Below the pieces are notes generated by a model. The model was not told the DNA's origin, searched no databases, and worked only from the letters and a program-made list of their open reading frames with translations. 36,681 bases of DNA from Chara braunii. Its lineage: Eukaryota; Streptophyta; Charophyceae; Charales; Characeae. The position numbers and the translations under genes were made by a program. How positions within the stretch are numbered: the first letter of the stretch is position 1; each line of letters opens with the position of its first letter. Location of the stretch: NCBI GenBank assembly GCA_003427395.1, contig BFEA01000058.1:2248544-2285224 (forward strand), given 5' to 3'. Of the stretch, positions 19,501 to 27,866 are shown in pieces.

Positions 19501-22500
19501 TCTCGGACTACAACTGTGTGGGTCATTCCACCCAGCACAAAACAAAAAAAAACAAAATGCGGAGAGGTAACGTCTCCACAAAGAAAACACTCGCAGTAAA
19601 AGAAAAAGGAACTCCTGTTTTCTTGCAAGGAAAGCTGGAGCAGGTCATCTAGTACTGAGTGAGCAGCAGTCCCAGTCTCCAGAGCTTGGATCAGTACAAG
19701 CTGTCAATTCCGTGTTGTGTCTGTCCTCGCAGTCTACTTTTGTGTGAGGTGTGCAGATACCCGTGCGCATGCGCCAAACCTCCTCGTGCCATTTTGTTTG
19801 TACGAGATGACTTAGCTTTGTTCGCTGTTTGTATTGGTTTGAAAGTTGCGGAGCAAGAAGATGACGATAAACTGTTGAACGCTGTTTGAGTGTTGTCGTT
19901 ACACCACCTTCATCAGTGTTTGTTTTGGTTGGAAGTTGCAGAGCAAGAAGAGAACGATCAGCTGTGAAAAAAGATATGTCCATAGTGTGTTGTCGTTACG
20001 CCACCCTCATCTTCTTCCTGGCATAACATCTGCGTCTCATCAATGGGGTGAATGCTGAGACTGTTGTGGTGAACGATACTTTGCTCAACTGGGTTGTTGT
20101 TGTGTCTGCAGGGTCCTTGGGAAGTTTGGACTGGAGTCGACGCCTATCAACACGAAGGGTTATGAAACACTGTTGAATCTGGTGGGTCTGTCTTACTGGT
20201 TGGTTTGGGTCATGCGAGCCTCTCTGTTTTCCCTTGTTCGATTCCATTACTCAATGATACAGTTATTCACAACAGCGTTTGTTTTTCCCACTAGCATGGA
20301 TATGAGACCTTATGGAGCACAACTTCACTTGTGGCAGAGCTGAAAGCAGTTTGGATCGTGTGTGGGAACTGGTGAGGTGTTATGATCCTCGCCACCTAGA
20401 AATGCAATAACTCAAATAACGACAATGACATTCAATTGCAACTGAAATGAAAGAACTTGGAATGAAAACAAACTTTAAAAAACAGACAATGGAAGAAGAA
20501 GAACTAAGAATGGAAGAAGAAGAACTAAGAATGGAAGAAGAAGAAGAAGCTGTACGGCAGCAAAGACCAATGTCAAATCCCCCTCCGAGTCGCCATCACG
20601 TTCAGCAATGAAAACTAAAGCATGTTGTGCACCCCCCTTTTCCCAAGGAAAAGAACAAAAAGAAATGACATTTTGGGTGCAACCTCCTTGTGACTAGGAA
20701 GTGCACCTCCAGATGCTGCTGATCTAAGGATCTCCTTAGCATGCATGGGACTCGAGTCACTCAAACCTTCAATTGAACTAACGGTCGCTGAGGTCATCAA
20801 CAAGGAATAAGGACTCTATAGACCATCTGCATAACCACATGGCGGACTACTGAAGGTGGCTGTGCCCTGTCTAGCATCCAACCTCTACAACAACCTGGGC
20901 TTTTTTATAAGGGGAAGAAAAAAAGTAGTAGTTCTTGCCACCTGGGGCTTTCTCATGAACAATTGATTCTCTTGCTGGTTGATCAACCGACAGGTGGAGA
21001 ACACTCAAGGAGATAGTTTTGATCTCTACTATGGGCTGTTTATGTACAACATCAATGCTACGGAGGAGGTACGAGAACCCTAACCCTAGATATCTCCCTG
21101 TTCGCTCTTTCGTGTGTGCAACTGCCATGAAAATCATATTTGGCATGTGAATGATCCAACGTTGTTTTAAACCTTTGTTTTCCCCTCCTTTTTCTTTCTT
21201 TTTGTTTCTCTTTGTCTGGCATTCTTTTTTTTCTTTTTTACAAGACCCCTTGCGTGACCCCACCCACACCCCCTCTGGTCAATTCTCCCTTGCAGACCCT
21301 CCAACTCCCTCAGTGTCTACCAGTCAGCACAATCAATCTTTGACCGTTTCTTAGTGGATGACCTGCTGGACAGCGGTAGCAGGCACTACACTAAGGAAGA
21401 TGTCCTATCCAGCCTTGGTTGAAGCATGTTCGAACGAGCCCTGTCATACAGGTACTTTTGATGCCATGTGCGAACTTTAATCTACAGGGCCCGTGAGTAG
21501 ACCCTAGATGCCCCCCAAAATTATGTACCCAGGCCCCTTATATCAAAACGTTATTCCCTAGCTACCACATGCAGCGTCGAATTGCCCAGTCCAAGGTCTA
21601 ACCTATGAAAGCCACTGAACTACCGAAGTACACCCTTGTAGCACAGATGTTCTGTTGATCTTATTGTGGGTAGTGTCGTTGTTAATGTTCGGTTGTGGTT
21701 GTCTTCGTTGTTGTTCTGGTCACTCTAGCCTCTGTAGCGGGACCCCAGACCCCTGATCCCCAGCCCCTGCAACCCTGCCCCTTAGCCCGCACTCTTCGAC
21801 CTCCCCCCCGACCCCGCAACCCACCCGGAAACCCTGGCCTCGACCCCGCAGCCCCACACCACTGCAACCCCACCCCAGAACCCTCAACCCCGCGCATGAG
21901 TGCGGGGTCGGGGCCAAGGTTTCGGGGTGGGTCCTGCGGTGGAGTTGCACTGGTGTGAGGCTGCGGGGTCGGGGCTAGGCCGAGAAACGAGCGGATCGGT
22001 AACGTTCTTTGGTTCCGGCCACTCTTAGACGGCCTGAATCTTGTCCGATAACGGACTAATGCCCTCCGGTGCAGCTATCCAGCAAAGCGCTGCAGGACGC
22101 TTGCCCAATCTGGATGCGGACATAAAGGAGCGGTGCGTTGTTGTTGTCGTACCGCTGCGTACAAAACTCGTGTGCCACCTTGGAGATATACGCAAGGAGG
22201 TCCCCCACCATGACTTCGTCATTCGTCGGCGAGGTTGGTGGTGCATAGAAGGACAAATATGTGTGCAAATGGGCACATAGTGCTGCACATTGCTGTCCCG
22301 GTATCAGCCTGTGGAAGGGAGAGGAAGCCATGCAAAGTCCTCGGGCGACAACGGGTCCAAGACCTCCACGTTGAACTCCCATGCCGAATCCCTTGAATAA
22401 CCACTTGAAGACGACGAAATGCACCGCTACCGGACGGAGAGGAAACCGCGCACACACCTTGTCCTTGAGCTAGAGAACCCAGTGGTGGAATGAGCCAGGC

Positions 22501-24260
22501 AGCATAGTCCTCGAAAGAATGAAGAGGAGGACTCATGACTTCCACGTGTGCCTCGGAATTAAGGGAGGTTGCTTGCGAAGCAACCGGTTCCGAAGGCGCC
22601 GAGAGTGCAGCCGTATCACTCTCGGTGGTGCTCACTTTCCCGAATGGGATTTCCCCTTGGCTTTCACGGGACAGTTTGCGGTGTTGCGTGTGTCGCTGTT
22701 GCACCACAAACAATATTGGTACTTGGAGCAGATCTTGTAGACGCCCTCCAAGATGCCATAATGGAGCCAAGGTTCTTGAGCTGCTGTGCCGGTCCCGGGG
22801 GATGAAGAGGTGGAAGGCTCAAAACGTGGCCTTTGTCCGAACAGACTGTAAGTCTGTTCGGACGATTTGCAAGTCCAAAACGACGTCTGCAACAGACAGA
22901 AATAGAACAGCAAATAAATAAATAAATGCTGCCTCAAATCGATCCCTGCGGCCCCAAAGGCTGGCCGTTGGCCTCAAGGGCGCGTGCCTAAATGGCGTGC
23001 GGCCTGGGGCCCCCCAGCAACCATCGGCCCCCAGAAATGGGGCCCGTGTGCAGGCTCAGCATCTAACACCCCCTGTGGCCCCCCATGTACCTCCCCATCC
23101 CCCACAGTGGCCACCACTCCACCCAGCTTCCCCCCCCTGGCCCTGTGCTCATTCGCTCACGGCCCGGCCCCACACTCTGTGCACCCCACCGACCCCCTGG
23201 GACCCTTCTGCACGCCCACCCCCCAGAACCCCACCCCTGCATGCCCTCTCCTGGGGACCCCATCCCCATGCGCCCAGTCCCGGCTCCAACTCCAGCCCCG
23301 CCCAGTGCACCCCACCCTCGGCCCTGCCCCTGCACCCCCGGTTGTGACATCGGCCCCTCCATCTCATTCCCGTGGCCATGCCTGGGCCTAGGCCAGCGCC
23401 ACCTGCGCTTTGCACCACCAGATCAATTCCCACCACCGATCGCTGCACGCAGCCTCAGACCTGGCCCCTGGCCCCGGCCCAGAGTGCCCTCTTCCACACT
23501 GGGTTGATCTGGCCCGCTCCTTCACCCCAGCCAACCCCGCCCCTGTCATGGCTGGTGTTACCAGAGCTGCATCCCTGGGGGGGAGGGCACTCTCCCAAGA
23601 AACACACACAGAAAAGAAAAGCCAGGGGGATGCTGCCACCATTTCACATGTACATTTGGCTTCCCTTTTTGCAATGCTGCTTTTGTGACGTTTCTGTCCA
23701 GTGGATCCCCCCTCCCCCCTGCCCCCTGTCTTCCTGATGGACCTTGCTTGTTGCATCTGGTGCCAGCTGTGAAATGGTGTACTGACCAGTTAATGGTGTG
23801 CTTGTATTGATTGCTGTTTACCTCTTTTCTATAGCTGGAACGCCTGGAGAGAGCGTTTGACTCTGTCAAGAAGCAGCTGTTTGACCAGCTACATTTCATT
23901 TTACGAGGTCAGCTGTTTGGGCCTAAGGGTCAGCAGACATCAGCCACACTCCTAGATTCCAGCAGTACAACTGCAAAGTCTTCTGATGCCGAAGTGGTTG
24001 CGCTTGAGAGCCTTCCACAAAATCTGCAAAAGCTCACACTGCACACGGGCAATGATGACAAGGGTCTTGGAGTAGAGAGCGGCAGAGAAGGCAGCCAGGA
24101 AAAATTGCCAGTTGAATCGCTCAATGTGCGAGAGCATGGAAGCCTTCCCAAAGTCCCAGATAACAAAATAGCTCTGCTACCAAGCAAAGCTCCTCTAAGG
24201 GAAGAAACAGAACTGACTGGGCCAGGCGATCAGGCACACACCATTCCCCGACCTTCGTGA
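10430..24260 (+). CDS. TYRA: Arogenate/prephenate dehydrogenase (TyrA family), 3' five exons
   Basis: Join 10430-10597, 15563-15645, 20112-20181, 20994-21068 and 23835-24260: 822 bp, 273 residues plus TGA, with phases agreeing at every junction. The enzyme oxidatively decarboxylates arogenate (or prephenate) with NAD(P)+ in tyrosine synthesis, usually in plastids. Visible signatures are CTHPMFGPESGKGSW with the catalytic-motif histidine, SCEEHDRYAA, THTVGR, ESTPINTKGYETLL and GDSFDLYYGLF, all in the order known for plant TyrA. The N-terminal Rossmann domain (GFGxFGQFLA type) and transit peptide are absent, so the gene starts upstream or in unrecognised exons. All four introns are GT-AG and 0.8-5.0 kb. 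Arogenate versus prephenate preference depends on an Asp/Asn active-site difference in plants that I cannot place safely without alignment. Confidence 0.93.
11049..11410 (-). repeat. Pair of tRNA-like repeats split by a MITE B
   Basis: 11049-11130 and 11325-11410 share GGTCTTGA(G/A)CCCAGGAC followed by CTGG...GGGAATAAG-like sequence. On the - strand CTGGGTTCAAGACCCAG looks like a B box with its T-arm stem. The MITE at 11150-11293 sits between them. A decayed SINE is the simplest reading. Confidence 0.4.
11150..11293. mobile_element. MITE family B, copy 3
   Basis: Left TTAA at 11150-11153, right end CTAA (one change from TTAA). The arms ACCACCAGTACGTCC and (reversed) ACCGCCAGTACACGGCC agree with the other copies, and the interior is GC-rich. 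Confidence 0.65.
11941..12150. repeat. 113-bp tandem duplication
   Basis: Units start at 11941 and 12054 and share GGTCCTGAG, CCGCTGTCTTGTGCCAGG and GGAGCATCTACGGTTGGCTG. No coding function seen. Confidence 0.75.
12429..14341 (-). mobile_element. 5'-truncated LINE (RT C-terminal region with zf-RVT, 3' UTR, poly(A))
   Basis: The - strand frame 14341-12758 (527 residues, four ambiguous sites) covers the C-terminal half of a plant LINE ORF2. Residues 360-378 hold C360-x2-C363-x9-H373-x4-C378 (PCRLCTANSPEDIPHCLLYC), the zf-RVT motif, followed by a basic tail. The endonuclease and the YxDD reverse-transcriptase core are missing, so it cannot move itself. The 3' UTR spans about 12757-12470 and ends in TAAATAAATAAATAAA plus poly(A), seen as T on the + strand at 12434-12466. 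The first 40 or so residues come from an A/T repeat and are probably not LINE protein. It lies antisense in TyrA intron 1. Three more copies of its 3' UTR occur in the window. Confidence 0.85.
14378..14484. mobile_element. MITE family A, copy 6
   Basis: The left arm CCTCACCTGAATAGAACAT and right end GGGTGAAGACAG are followed by TA at 14483-14484. The core AGACTGAAAGTTTCTCC matches the family. The left TA has decayed. Confidence 0.55.
14966..15136. mobile_element. MITE family B, copy 4
   Basis: TTAA then ACCACCAGTACACCACG on the left; the right end GGCTGGGGCCATGTACAGTA matches copy 3, but its terminal TTAA is lost. Confidence 0.55.
15339..15423 (+). pseudogene. Decayed tandem duplicate of TyrA exon 2
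   Basis: This segment matches exon 2 (15563-15645) closely but has TGT changed to TTT, an inserted TAG, a lost base, an altered acceptor (GCAA for GCAG) and a donor changed to GC. The duplication includes intron flanks on both sides, with a unit of about 224 bp. Splicing it in would break the frame. Confidence 0.85.
15563..15645 (+). CDS. TYRA: TyrA visible exon 2
   Basis: 83 bp, GCQMVEMSCEEHDRYAASTQ then FITHTVG plus two bases of an Arg codon. The acceptor is CATTGCAG and the donor GGACG|GTGGGT. It carries the EEHD and THTVGR motifs conserved in TyrA, and the split Arg codon is completed by exon 3. Confidence 0.93.
15831..15907. repeat. Short fold-back with perfect 15-bp arms
   Basis: CAAACTGACGGAATC at 15831-15845 and its exact reverse complement at 15893-15907, with a 47-bp spacer. 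It is probably a tiny inverted-repeat element. Confidence 0.6.
15970..16189 (+). pseudogene. Element R copy 2, broken RING-like frame
   Basis: GERSSFILAWNRHAMCRGCM then VGVLDASRRGNCC matches residues 143-175 of copy 1 (SSFILACNRHAICQEC). The frame stops early; the expected end (RPYNVCPLCRQGQTHF and stop) continues in another frame, so a frameshift separates the halves. One zinc-ligand Cys has become Trp. Confidence 0.75.
16313..16450 (+). repeat. Element R conserved 3' segment, copy 2
   Basis: Matches 9652-9780 almost base for base, including GCAGCTCGCGCTCAACTTCA. It is followed by AT-rich DNA and then the hammerhead-like motif. Confidence 0.8.
16534..16573 (+). ncRNA. Hammerhead ribozyme-like motif, copy 2
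   Basis: CTGATGA at 16537-16543, stem II GTCGG/CCGAC (16544-16548 with 16556-16560), GAA, ACA/TGT, cleavage-site C at 16573. The core is identical to copy 1 although the AT-rich flanks differ. The downstream unit (to GTGACGATA near 16645) also matches copy 1, so AAACAG can pair with CTGTTT about 60 bases on. Stem I is again unproven. Confidence 0.6.
16762..16905. other. GC-rich alternating purine-pyrimidine tract
   Basis: Dense GCGC, GTGCGTG and GCGCGCA steps, including repeats of CTGTGCGTGTTGCG, of a type that can adopt Z-DNA. Overlapping frames on both strands are by-products of composition. The flanks 16646-17081 hold no gene. Confidence 0.5.
17082..17264 (+). CDS. Unassigned short coding-like segment
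   Basis: After a T-rich run ending in CTGCCTAAAG, an acceptor-like sequence, a frame reads GHGPLVNKAFRRAYSHKLVS and DWLDPDVYDCNYVHKDSKRV, ending at TGA. The composition looks protein-like, but I do not recognise the family. It may be an exon relic or a transposon fragment. It lies in TyrA intron 2, same strand. Confidence 0.25.
   Translation, partial: PKGHGPLVNKAFRRAYSHKLVSDWLDPDVYDCNYVHKDSKRVRTLSEAVGLDPLLTKCAK
17557..18036 (+). pseudogene. Element R copy 3, RING-like frame with internal stop
   Basis: From ATG 17557 the frame reads SCPICRQAEQPQCLYNCGQC and then FLACRSHRACQ. A TGA at 17698-17700 follows, then SPHPNRSCPVCRGAS and a proline/serine-rich tail to 18036. The order (CPxCR end of one array, then C-x2-C, C-x2-H-x2-C, HPN...CPVCR) matches copies 1 and 2. 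It is diverged in sequence but conserved in layout, so it is an older family member. Confidence 0.65.
18145..18265 (+). repeat. Element R conserved 3' segment, copy 3
   Basis: GTGCGAGTGAGCCGTTAAGG and GGCCAGCCTTGTGTGTGAGA match copies 1 and 2 with more changes and one frame-breaking stop. Confidence 0.65.
18550..18590 (+). ncRNA. Hammerhead ribozyme-like motif, copy 3 (degenerate)
   Basis: CTGACGA at 18553-18559 changes only the core position that tolerates substitution in hammerheads. Stem II is GTCGG with CTGAC, so one C-to-T change gives a G-U pair and the stem survives. GAAACA follows, but the expected TGT-C has become TGG-C, which should weaken or abolish cleavage. It is preceded by (CA)n instead of (TA)n. 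Confidence 0.5.
18608..19314. mobile_element. MULE-like non-autonomous element with 9-bp target duplication
   Basis: Direct repeats GTGTATAGC at 18608-18616 and 19306-19314 flank 689 bp. The ends TAGGCTACCAGCTGGGCC and (reversed right end) CTACGCTACCAGAGTGGCC are imperfect inverted repeats. A 9-bp duplication is typical of Mutator-like elements. The interior is A/T-rich with short direct repeats (CCAGGGAAGGTCCCAGC twice; AGACAACCAAAATTCCG twice) and a second copy of the end near 19186-19225. No transposase. Confidence 0.5.
19812..20005. repeat. 97-bp tandem duplication before exon 3
   Basis: Two diverged units share GAAGTTGC(G/A)GAGCAAGAAGA and TGTTGTCGTTAC(A/G)CCACC, with starts about 97 bp apart. 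Confidence 0.6.
20112..20181 (+). CDS. TYRA: TyrA visible exon 3
   Basis: 70 bp. The first base completes the Arg codon from exon 2, then VLGKFGLESTPINTKGYETL and LNL. The acceptor is TGTCTGCAG and the donor CTG|GTGGGT. The segment matches the plant TyrA motif STP(I/F)(D/N)TKGYE in the C-terminal helical domain. Confidence 0.92.
20182..20993 (+). other. TyrA intron 3 (812 bp)
   Basis: Runs from GTGGGT to CGACAG. It contains a 21-bp tandem repeat (AATGGAAGAAGAAGAACTAAG at 20488, 20509 and a partial at 20530) and otherwise no recognisable element. Confidence 0.85.
20994..21068 (+). CDS. TYRA: TyrA visible exon 4
   Basis: 75 bp, VENTQGDSFDLYYGLFMYNI then NATEE. The acceptor is CAACCGACAG and the donor GAG|GTACGA. 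VENT-GDSFDLYYGLF is a diagnostic plant TyrA stretch in the dimerisation/helical domain. It is phase 0 at both ends. Confidence 0.94.
22030..22800 (-). pseudogene. Ty3/gypsy-type gag-protease fragment
   Basis: On the - strand a gag zinc-knuckle-like piece (CLWCNSDTRNTANC, with Asn where the zinc-ligand His is expected) precedes, after frameshifts, a protease piece at about 22260-22060: YVRIQIGQASCSALLDSC. The usual D-S/T-G catalytic triplet appears as DSC, so it is inactive. Its sequence differs from the element at 28740-33908, so it is a separate insertion. It is antisense in TyrA intron 4. No LTRs were seen. Confidence 0.55.
22835..22863. repeat. Perfect 13-bp inverted repeat with 3-bp loop
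   Basis: GTCCGAACAGACT, GTA, then AGTCTGTTCGGAC: a compact hairpin just upstream (in - strand sense) of the gag fragment. It is neither followed by a U-rich tract nor linked to a known regulatory site. Confidence 0.8.
23835..24260 (+). CDS. TYRA: TyrA terminal exon 5
   Basis: 426 bp including TGA at 24258-24260. The acceptor is ACCTCTTTTCTATAG. The first 30 or so residues (LERLERAFDSVKKQLFDQLH) continue the final helix of plant TyrA. About 110 further residues (from LFGPKGQQTSATL to HTIPRPS) are Ser/Lys/Glu-rich, without a motif I know, and exceed the short tail of land-plant enzymes I recall. The stop could instead be followed by unrecognised exons, but none continues the known family. Confidence 0.85.
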   Translation: MERLERAFDSVKKQLFDQLHFILRGQLFGPKGQQTSATLLDSSSTTAKSSDAEVVALESLPQNLQKLTLHTGNDDKGLGVESGREGSQEKLPVESLNVREHGSLPKVPDNKIALLPSKAPLREETELTGPGDQAHTIPRPS

Positions 24261-25866
24261 GATCCAGGAATGTACCTATCATTTTTTTTGCCTCTGTCCT
24301 AGTTTTGCGCGTGTGACTGTGTGCCGTGTGCCATCACAGGTGCGCCCAGGGCAATGGACGTCGGAGGCGTAGCTGTTTTTTCAATTGCTGGCAGCCTTTT
24401 CTGTCATTCAAGATTCACTCCCAAACAGTTGTTTCAAAGTTGCAGGCAGTCTTTGCTGACACAAAAGCTACAGTGCCGAAGAATCGCTTCCGATTGGAGG
24501 CAGTCTTTTCCGCCACATTTCCAATGAGTTTTTTTTCTGATTGCAGGGCAGTCTTTTCTGCCAGCCACTAAGGCCACACTTCTGATGGCTTGAGTGCAAG
24601 AAGCTGTGGAAGAAGGTTGCTGCCACGGCGACCAGTAACTTACTCTTTTTTGCTGTTATGTGCTTGTGGTTTGCCCATTGTGCGAGTCACGCACAAGCAT
24701 CAGCGGCTCGTTGATCTGGGGTATCCGACTTGCCCGCCATGAGAATGAAGGACTCATTGAAAAACACTTGTAATTTGTCGGCCTTGGAGGATATAACAGC
24801 CGTCTCACTGTAGGCAATTCATGTCGATCGACTTCTGAATACACAACACTTCATCACTGGGCTCGTGCACTATCTTCGGGTGTTGGACTGAACTGTCAGA
24901 GTGATCATTGTTTCCTCTACTGAAGATGCTCATCAGTCAACTTTCCGCTGGATGAAAGGTCAGGCACACGGAGTTGGTAAAGTTCCTTGAGACAGGGAAG
25001 AGAAGAAGGAACAGATCTACTTGCAGGGCCCAAAGTTGGGGTGCACATTTTGGCCCCAGGTGTGAAGTTGTGAACCATGGGTACAATGTGGAGGGACTTT
25101 TATGGCCTTCCATTTCTGCTGAGGCATTTCAGGAATAAATATGAACGTCTGATATTGTTTATGGAATTTTGTGTTCCGGGCCTCTTGACCTTTAGGGCCT
25201 TTTCTCTGGGGAGGAGGGCGGGGGAGGGAAGGGGATATCGTGAAAAATAAGTAGGTGGTATGAACAAGTTTTGGGCGGGAGTAAAATAAAGTCTCTTCGC
25301 AGGCTTCAGTAACAAAATCAGATTTCCTTTTCTTTTTCTTCCTAGGGATGGGTCGAGATGTTCACACCACCTTGAGACCCACATTGGACCTGTCTGGTCT
25401 GATTGGGGCCGGCAGCTGAGCCTGGCCTGTCCAATGACTGCAAGCACTGTGAGAGTGTGAGTTACTTTCTGGAAAATCCTATCAGTCCCCTTTTTCTTTA
25501 TCGTTACACTGTTGTTTTTAGCCCTTCGAGAAGGGATAGACGCAACGCTTTTCTTGACACACACACATGCACACACACAGTTCTGGACGGTTGATGATCT
25601 GTTTCTGGTCAACACACAGTTTTTTTTTTGAACCGTCGATGATCTTTTTCTGGTCAGCGTGGATCGTTTGTGCGAAGCGGCCATGTGTCGCCTCAAGCCC
25701 GGTCAGCCAGCCGTTATCTCCAGATTTACGGACTGCAAACAATATTTCCCAAGTGTCAGGCCATGCAGCCAGTTCTGATTTCACACTGCACACAGCCACA
25801 ATCAAGAAGAGGAGTGAATGTTGGTGGCAGAAGTGGAAGATGTGAAGGGCCTTGGTGAAACTCTCC
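24261..25866 (+). other. TyrA 3' region, no further gene
   Basis: 24380-24590 holds four loose repeats of GGCAGTCTTTTCTGCC-like sequence spaced about 50-60 bp. AATAAA at 25134-25139 is a possible but distant polyadenylation signal. The T-rich stretches and short frames elsewhere have no motif. Confidence 0.5.
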
Positions 25867-26057
25867 TTAAACCACTAGTACCTTTGCCCTCTCGTTTCGG
25901 CAAGTTTTAGCCTATTCCGGAACTTTTAGGAGGCCGGGCCCGGCAACAGCTGCCGTTGATATATATCTGATCGGCGGCCGTCGTTTCGTTTCGGCCTCCT
26001 GAAAGGTCGGAGGCCCACTCACTATTTTCCGAACCGGCAAAGGTACTAGTGGTTTAA
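25867..26057. mobile_element. MITE family B, copy 5 (best arms)
   Basis: TTAA at 25867-25870 and 26054-26057 flank perfect 18-bp arms ACCACTAGTACCTTTGCC. The interior contains secondary palindromic blocks (AGGAGGCCGGGCC, GGCCTCCTGAAAGG). 191 bp including flanks. Non-coding. Confidence 0.8.
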
Positions 26058-26990
26058 TGTTCAAACTTCAAATCACAATCATTTATGTGAAGATAACTTC
26101 AGCAGGACACAGAGCAGAACGCAAGAAGATAAGGAGGTTGGTCGATGGAGTGCCTTTTGAATGGCACTTGGGAGTCTGTGATGGCGGCAATTACTATGGG
26201 ACACGTACGCTGTGTTTTGGGGTTTTGAATCCCCTCTTTGGGTCTCCTACTGGTGATGGGTCAGCCATGTGTTTAAGAGACGCAATGCTTCCGGCGGGAA
26301 GACGTTGATCGCCTCCCTTGATTTTGGAATGGTATTTGTTATGCGCAGTAGAGTATTCATTTGAGAAAGCGGGATTATCATTACCGCCAGAAAGGCAGCA
26401 GTTTTGTCAATCGTGGTGGCAATGATTTCTGACGAAGACCGAAGAGAAATGGAAGATGAAGGCATGGATATTCGTAATCGGGAGGCTTGGGATGTTTGCG
26501 CACGTGACCCTTTCCTAACCCATATCTCCAAGGAAGCCAGGACTCAGTGAGTAGTCCACTGGACTGTGATGAAGACTACATCACGACAGAGTTTACCTGC
26601 TGCTGGGGAGGTGAACCTTGCAGTCATACAGAGTGGATTTGGCGACTGTTACACTCTGTGATGGAGACAGCATTGTGTATGGCAGGTTTCACAGCTCGGT
26701 TACACAGATCCCAGCGGCATTACCACCACAGTGGGCATGTGCATCTGCGCTGTTCAACGGCTCTAGGCAGTAGTTTCTTCATTGAAGGTAGGACGGCAGC
26801 AGTATGTGGTACCTTCGCGGTTCGATGGATATGGAATGCCTTCCATGGTTCAAATATGGCACAGCTGGAAAAGATAACTACTGAATCACTGGCTGTTTCC
26901 GAGTCCGAGGTGGCATTTTCCACTACCTGCATAACATCCACGCACAGAGAACACGTGCCTCTGTATGTGTGTGTGAAAGAGAGGGAGGGA
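26058..26990. other. Anonymous interval
   Basis: Open frames such as 26547-27011 run across this stretch, but I see no motif, splice pattern or family resemblance. Confidence 0.5.
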
Positions 26991-27022
26991 GGGTCCGACA
27001 GAGGTCTGTGAGTCGGGATGCT

Positions 27023-27103
<81 letters not shown>

Positions 27104-27130
27104 CCCGACAGAGGTCTGGGAGTTAGGATG

Positions 27131-27185
<55 letters not shown>

Positions 27186-27187
27186 TC
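26991..27187. repeat. Compound microsatellite (GA)n and (GT)n with duplicated leader
   Basis: A leader (GGGTCCGACAGAGGTCTGTG then GGATGCTCTG) precedes (GA)n at about 27026-27101 and recurs at 27101-27134 before (GT)n and a second GA run. The frames through it are artefacts. 27188-27820 holds nothing recognisable except a T run at 27642. Confidence 0.9.
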
Positions 27188-27866
27188 TCCACAGTGAAAG
27201 CTATGGAGTGGTTTCCATATCATTTTCGTGTGCTTGAAAGGTTGTGATTGATCAAGGAGATGGATGTCACTTGTAGCAGCCTCGCTCTGCCTGCAGAATA
27301 GTAGCTCCATTGTGGCCACTGAGGCAGGAAGTAGGGGCTCGGTAACGAGAGTGCACGAGTGGTCTCTTCTGAGAAGGATATCTATCCATGATGGTGGCTT
27401 TTCCTGACCAGAAAGGATAAGGAGAAGTCCCTTTCTGAGATCCTTCCTTTACTTGATTTCGCATAAGCAAGCACTTCATGATGCAGTCAGCGAAATGAAC
27501 GGAGAGAGATGAGCTAGTGATGCAAATTGGGTGTGTTGTACCGAGTCCTCCAATTCCAACTGTGGCCACTGAAAAACCCCATTCAGCACCTGAAATCTTA
27601 GTATTAATGCGAGATGGCAGACATATGCATATGGAAAGAGTGTTTTTTTTTTTCTTTTTTCGGTATTTTGCTTTTCTTTGGCATTGTGTGCAAGGAATAT
27701 GAGCGAGAGTGATAGACAGAAATCCAAATTGCAAAATCACACAGTAGCCCAGATAGTCGTACACCAAGAGGAAAGCACAATGCACTGAGGTACAGCGAAA
27801 TAAGAGCAAAACAATGAACTCAAATGCCGACGTCGACACTCTCTCGCCACGTCAACGAAGTATCCA

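Larger units (their letters stand above)
15646..20111 (+). other. TyrA intron 2 (4,466 bp)
   Basis: Runs from GTGGGT to CTGCAG. It holds element R copies 2 and 3, an unassigned short frame at 17082-17264, the MULE-like element and the 97-bp tandem repeat. The intervals 17265-17556 and 19315-19811 show no recognisable gene. Confidence 0.85.
21069..23834 (+). other. TyrA intron 4 (2,766 bp)
   Basis: Runs from GTACGA to TTCTATAG. It contains a C-rich block at 21735-21960 with an internal palindrome (CCCCGCGCATGAGTGCGGGG), the antisense gag-protease fragment at 22030-22800, and a second C-rich, strand-asymmetric block at 22990-23560 whose long proline-rich frames I attribute to composition. Confidence 0.8.

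Noticed and set aside
20297-20380. Acceptor CCCACTAG followed by HGYETLWSTTSLVAEL, resembling part of exon 3
   Set aside because: No phase joins exon 3 to exon 4 through it, and the resemblance is only four residues.
21076-21091. AACCCTAACCCTAG, telomere-like
   Set aside because: Only two repeat units, too short to mean an interstitial telomere. The nearby C-rich block is irregular.
21296-21423. Exon-like segment after CTTGCAG reading VYQSAQSIFDRFLVDDLLDS
   Set aside because: It has a good acceptor and open frame, but TyrA exon 4 joins exon 5 in frame and in family order without it, and the frame ends at TGA.
22984-23507. Long proline-rich frames on both strands
   Set aside because: Several frames are open at once because the DNA is C-rich. 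There is no motif and no codon pattern.
25347-25420. Acceptor CTTCCTAG followed by MGRDVHTTLRPTLDLSGLIG and stop
   Set aside because: TyrA already ends at 24260, and this peptide matches nothing I know in the family.
26969-27247. Arg/Glu and Leu/Ser repeat proteins across the GA/GT tracts
   Set aside because: Translation of dinucleotide repeats gives such peptides in any frame.
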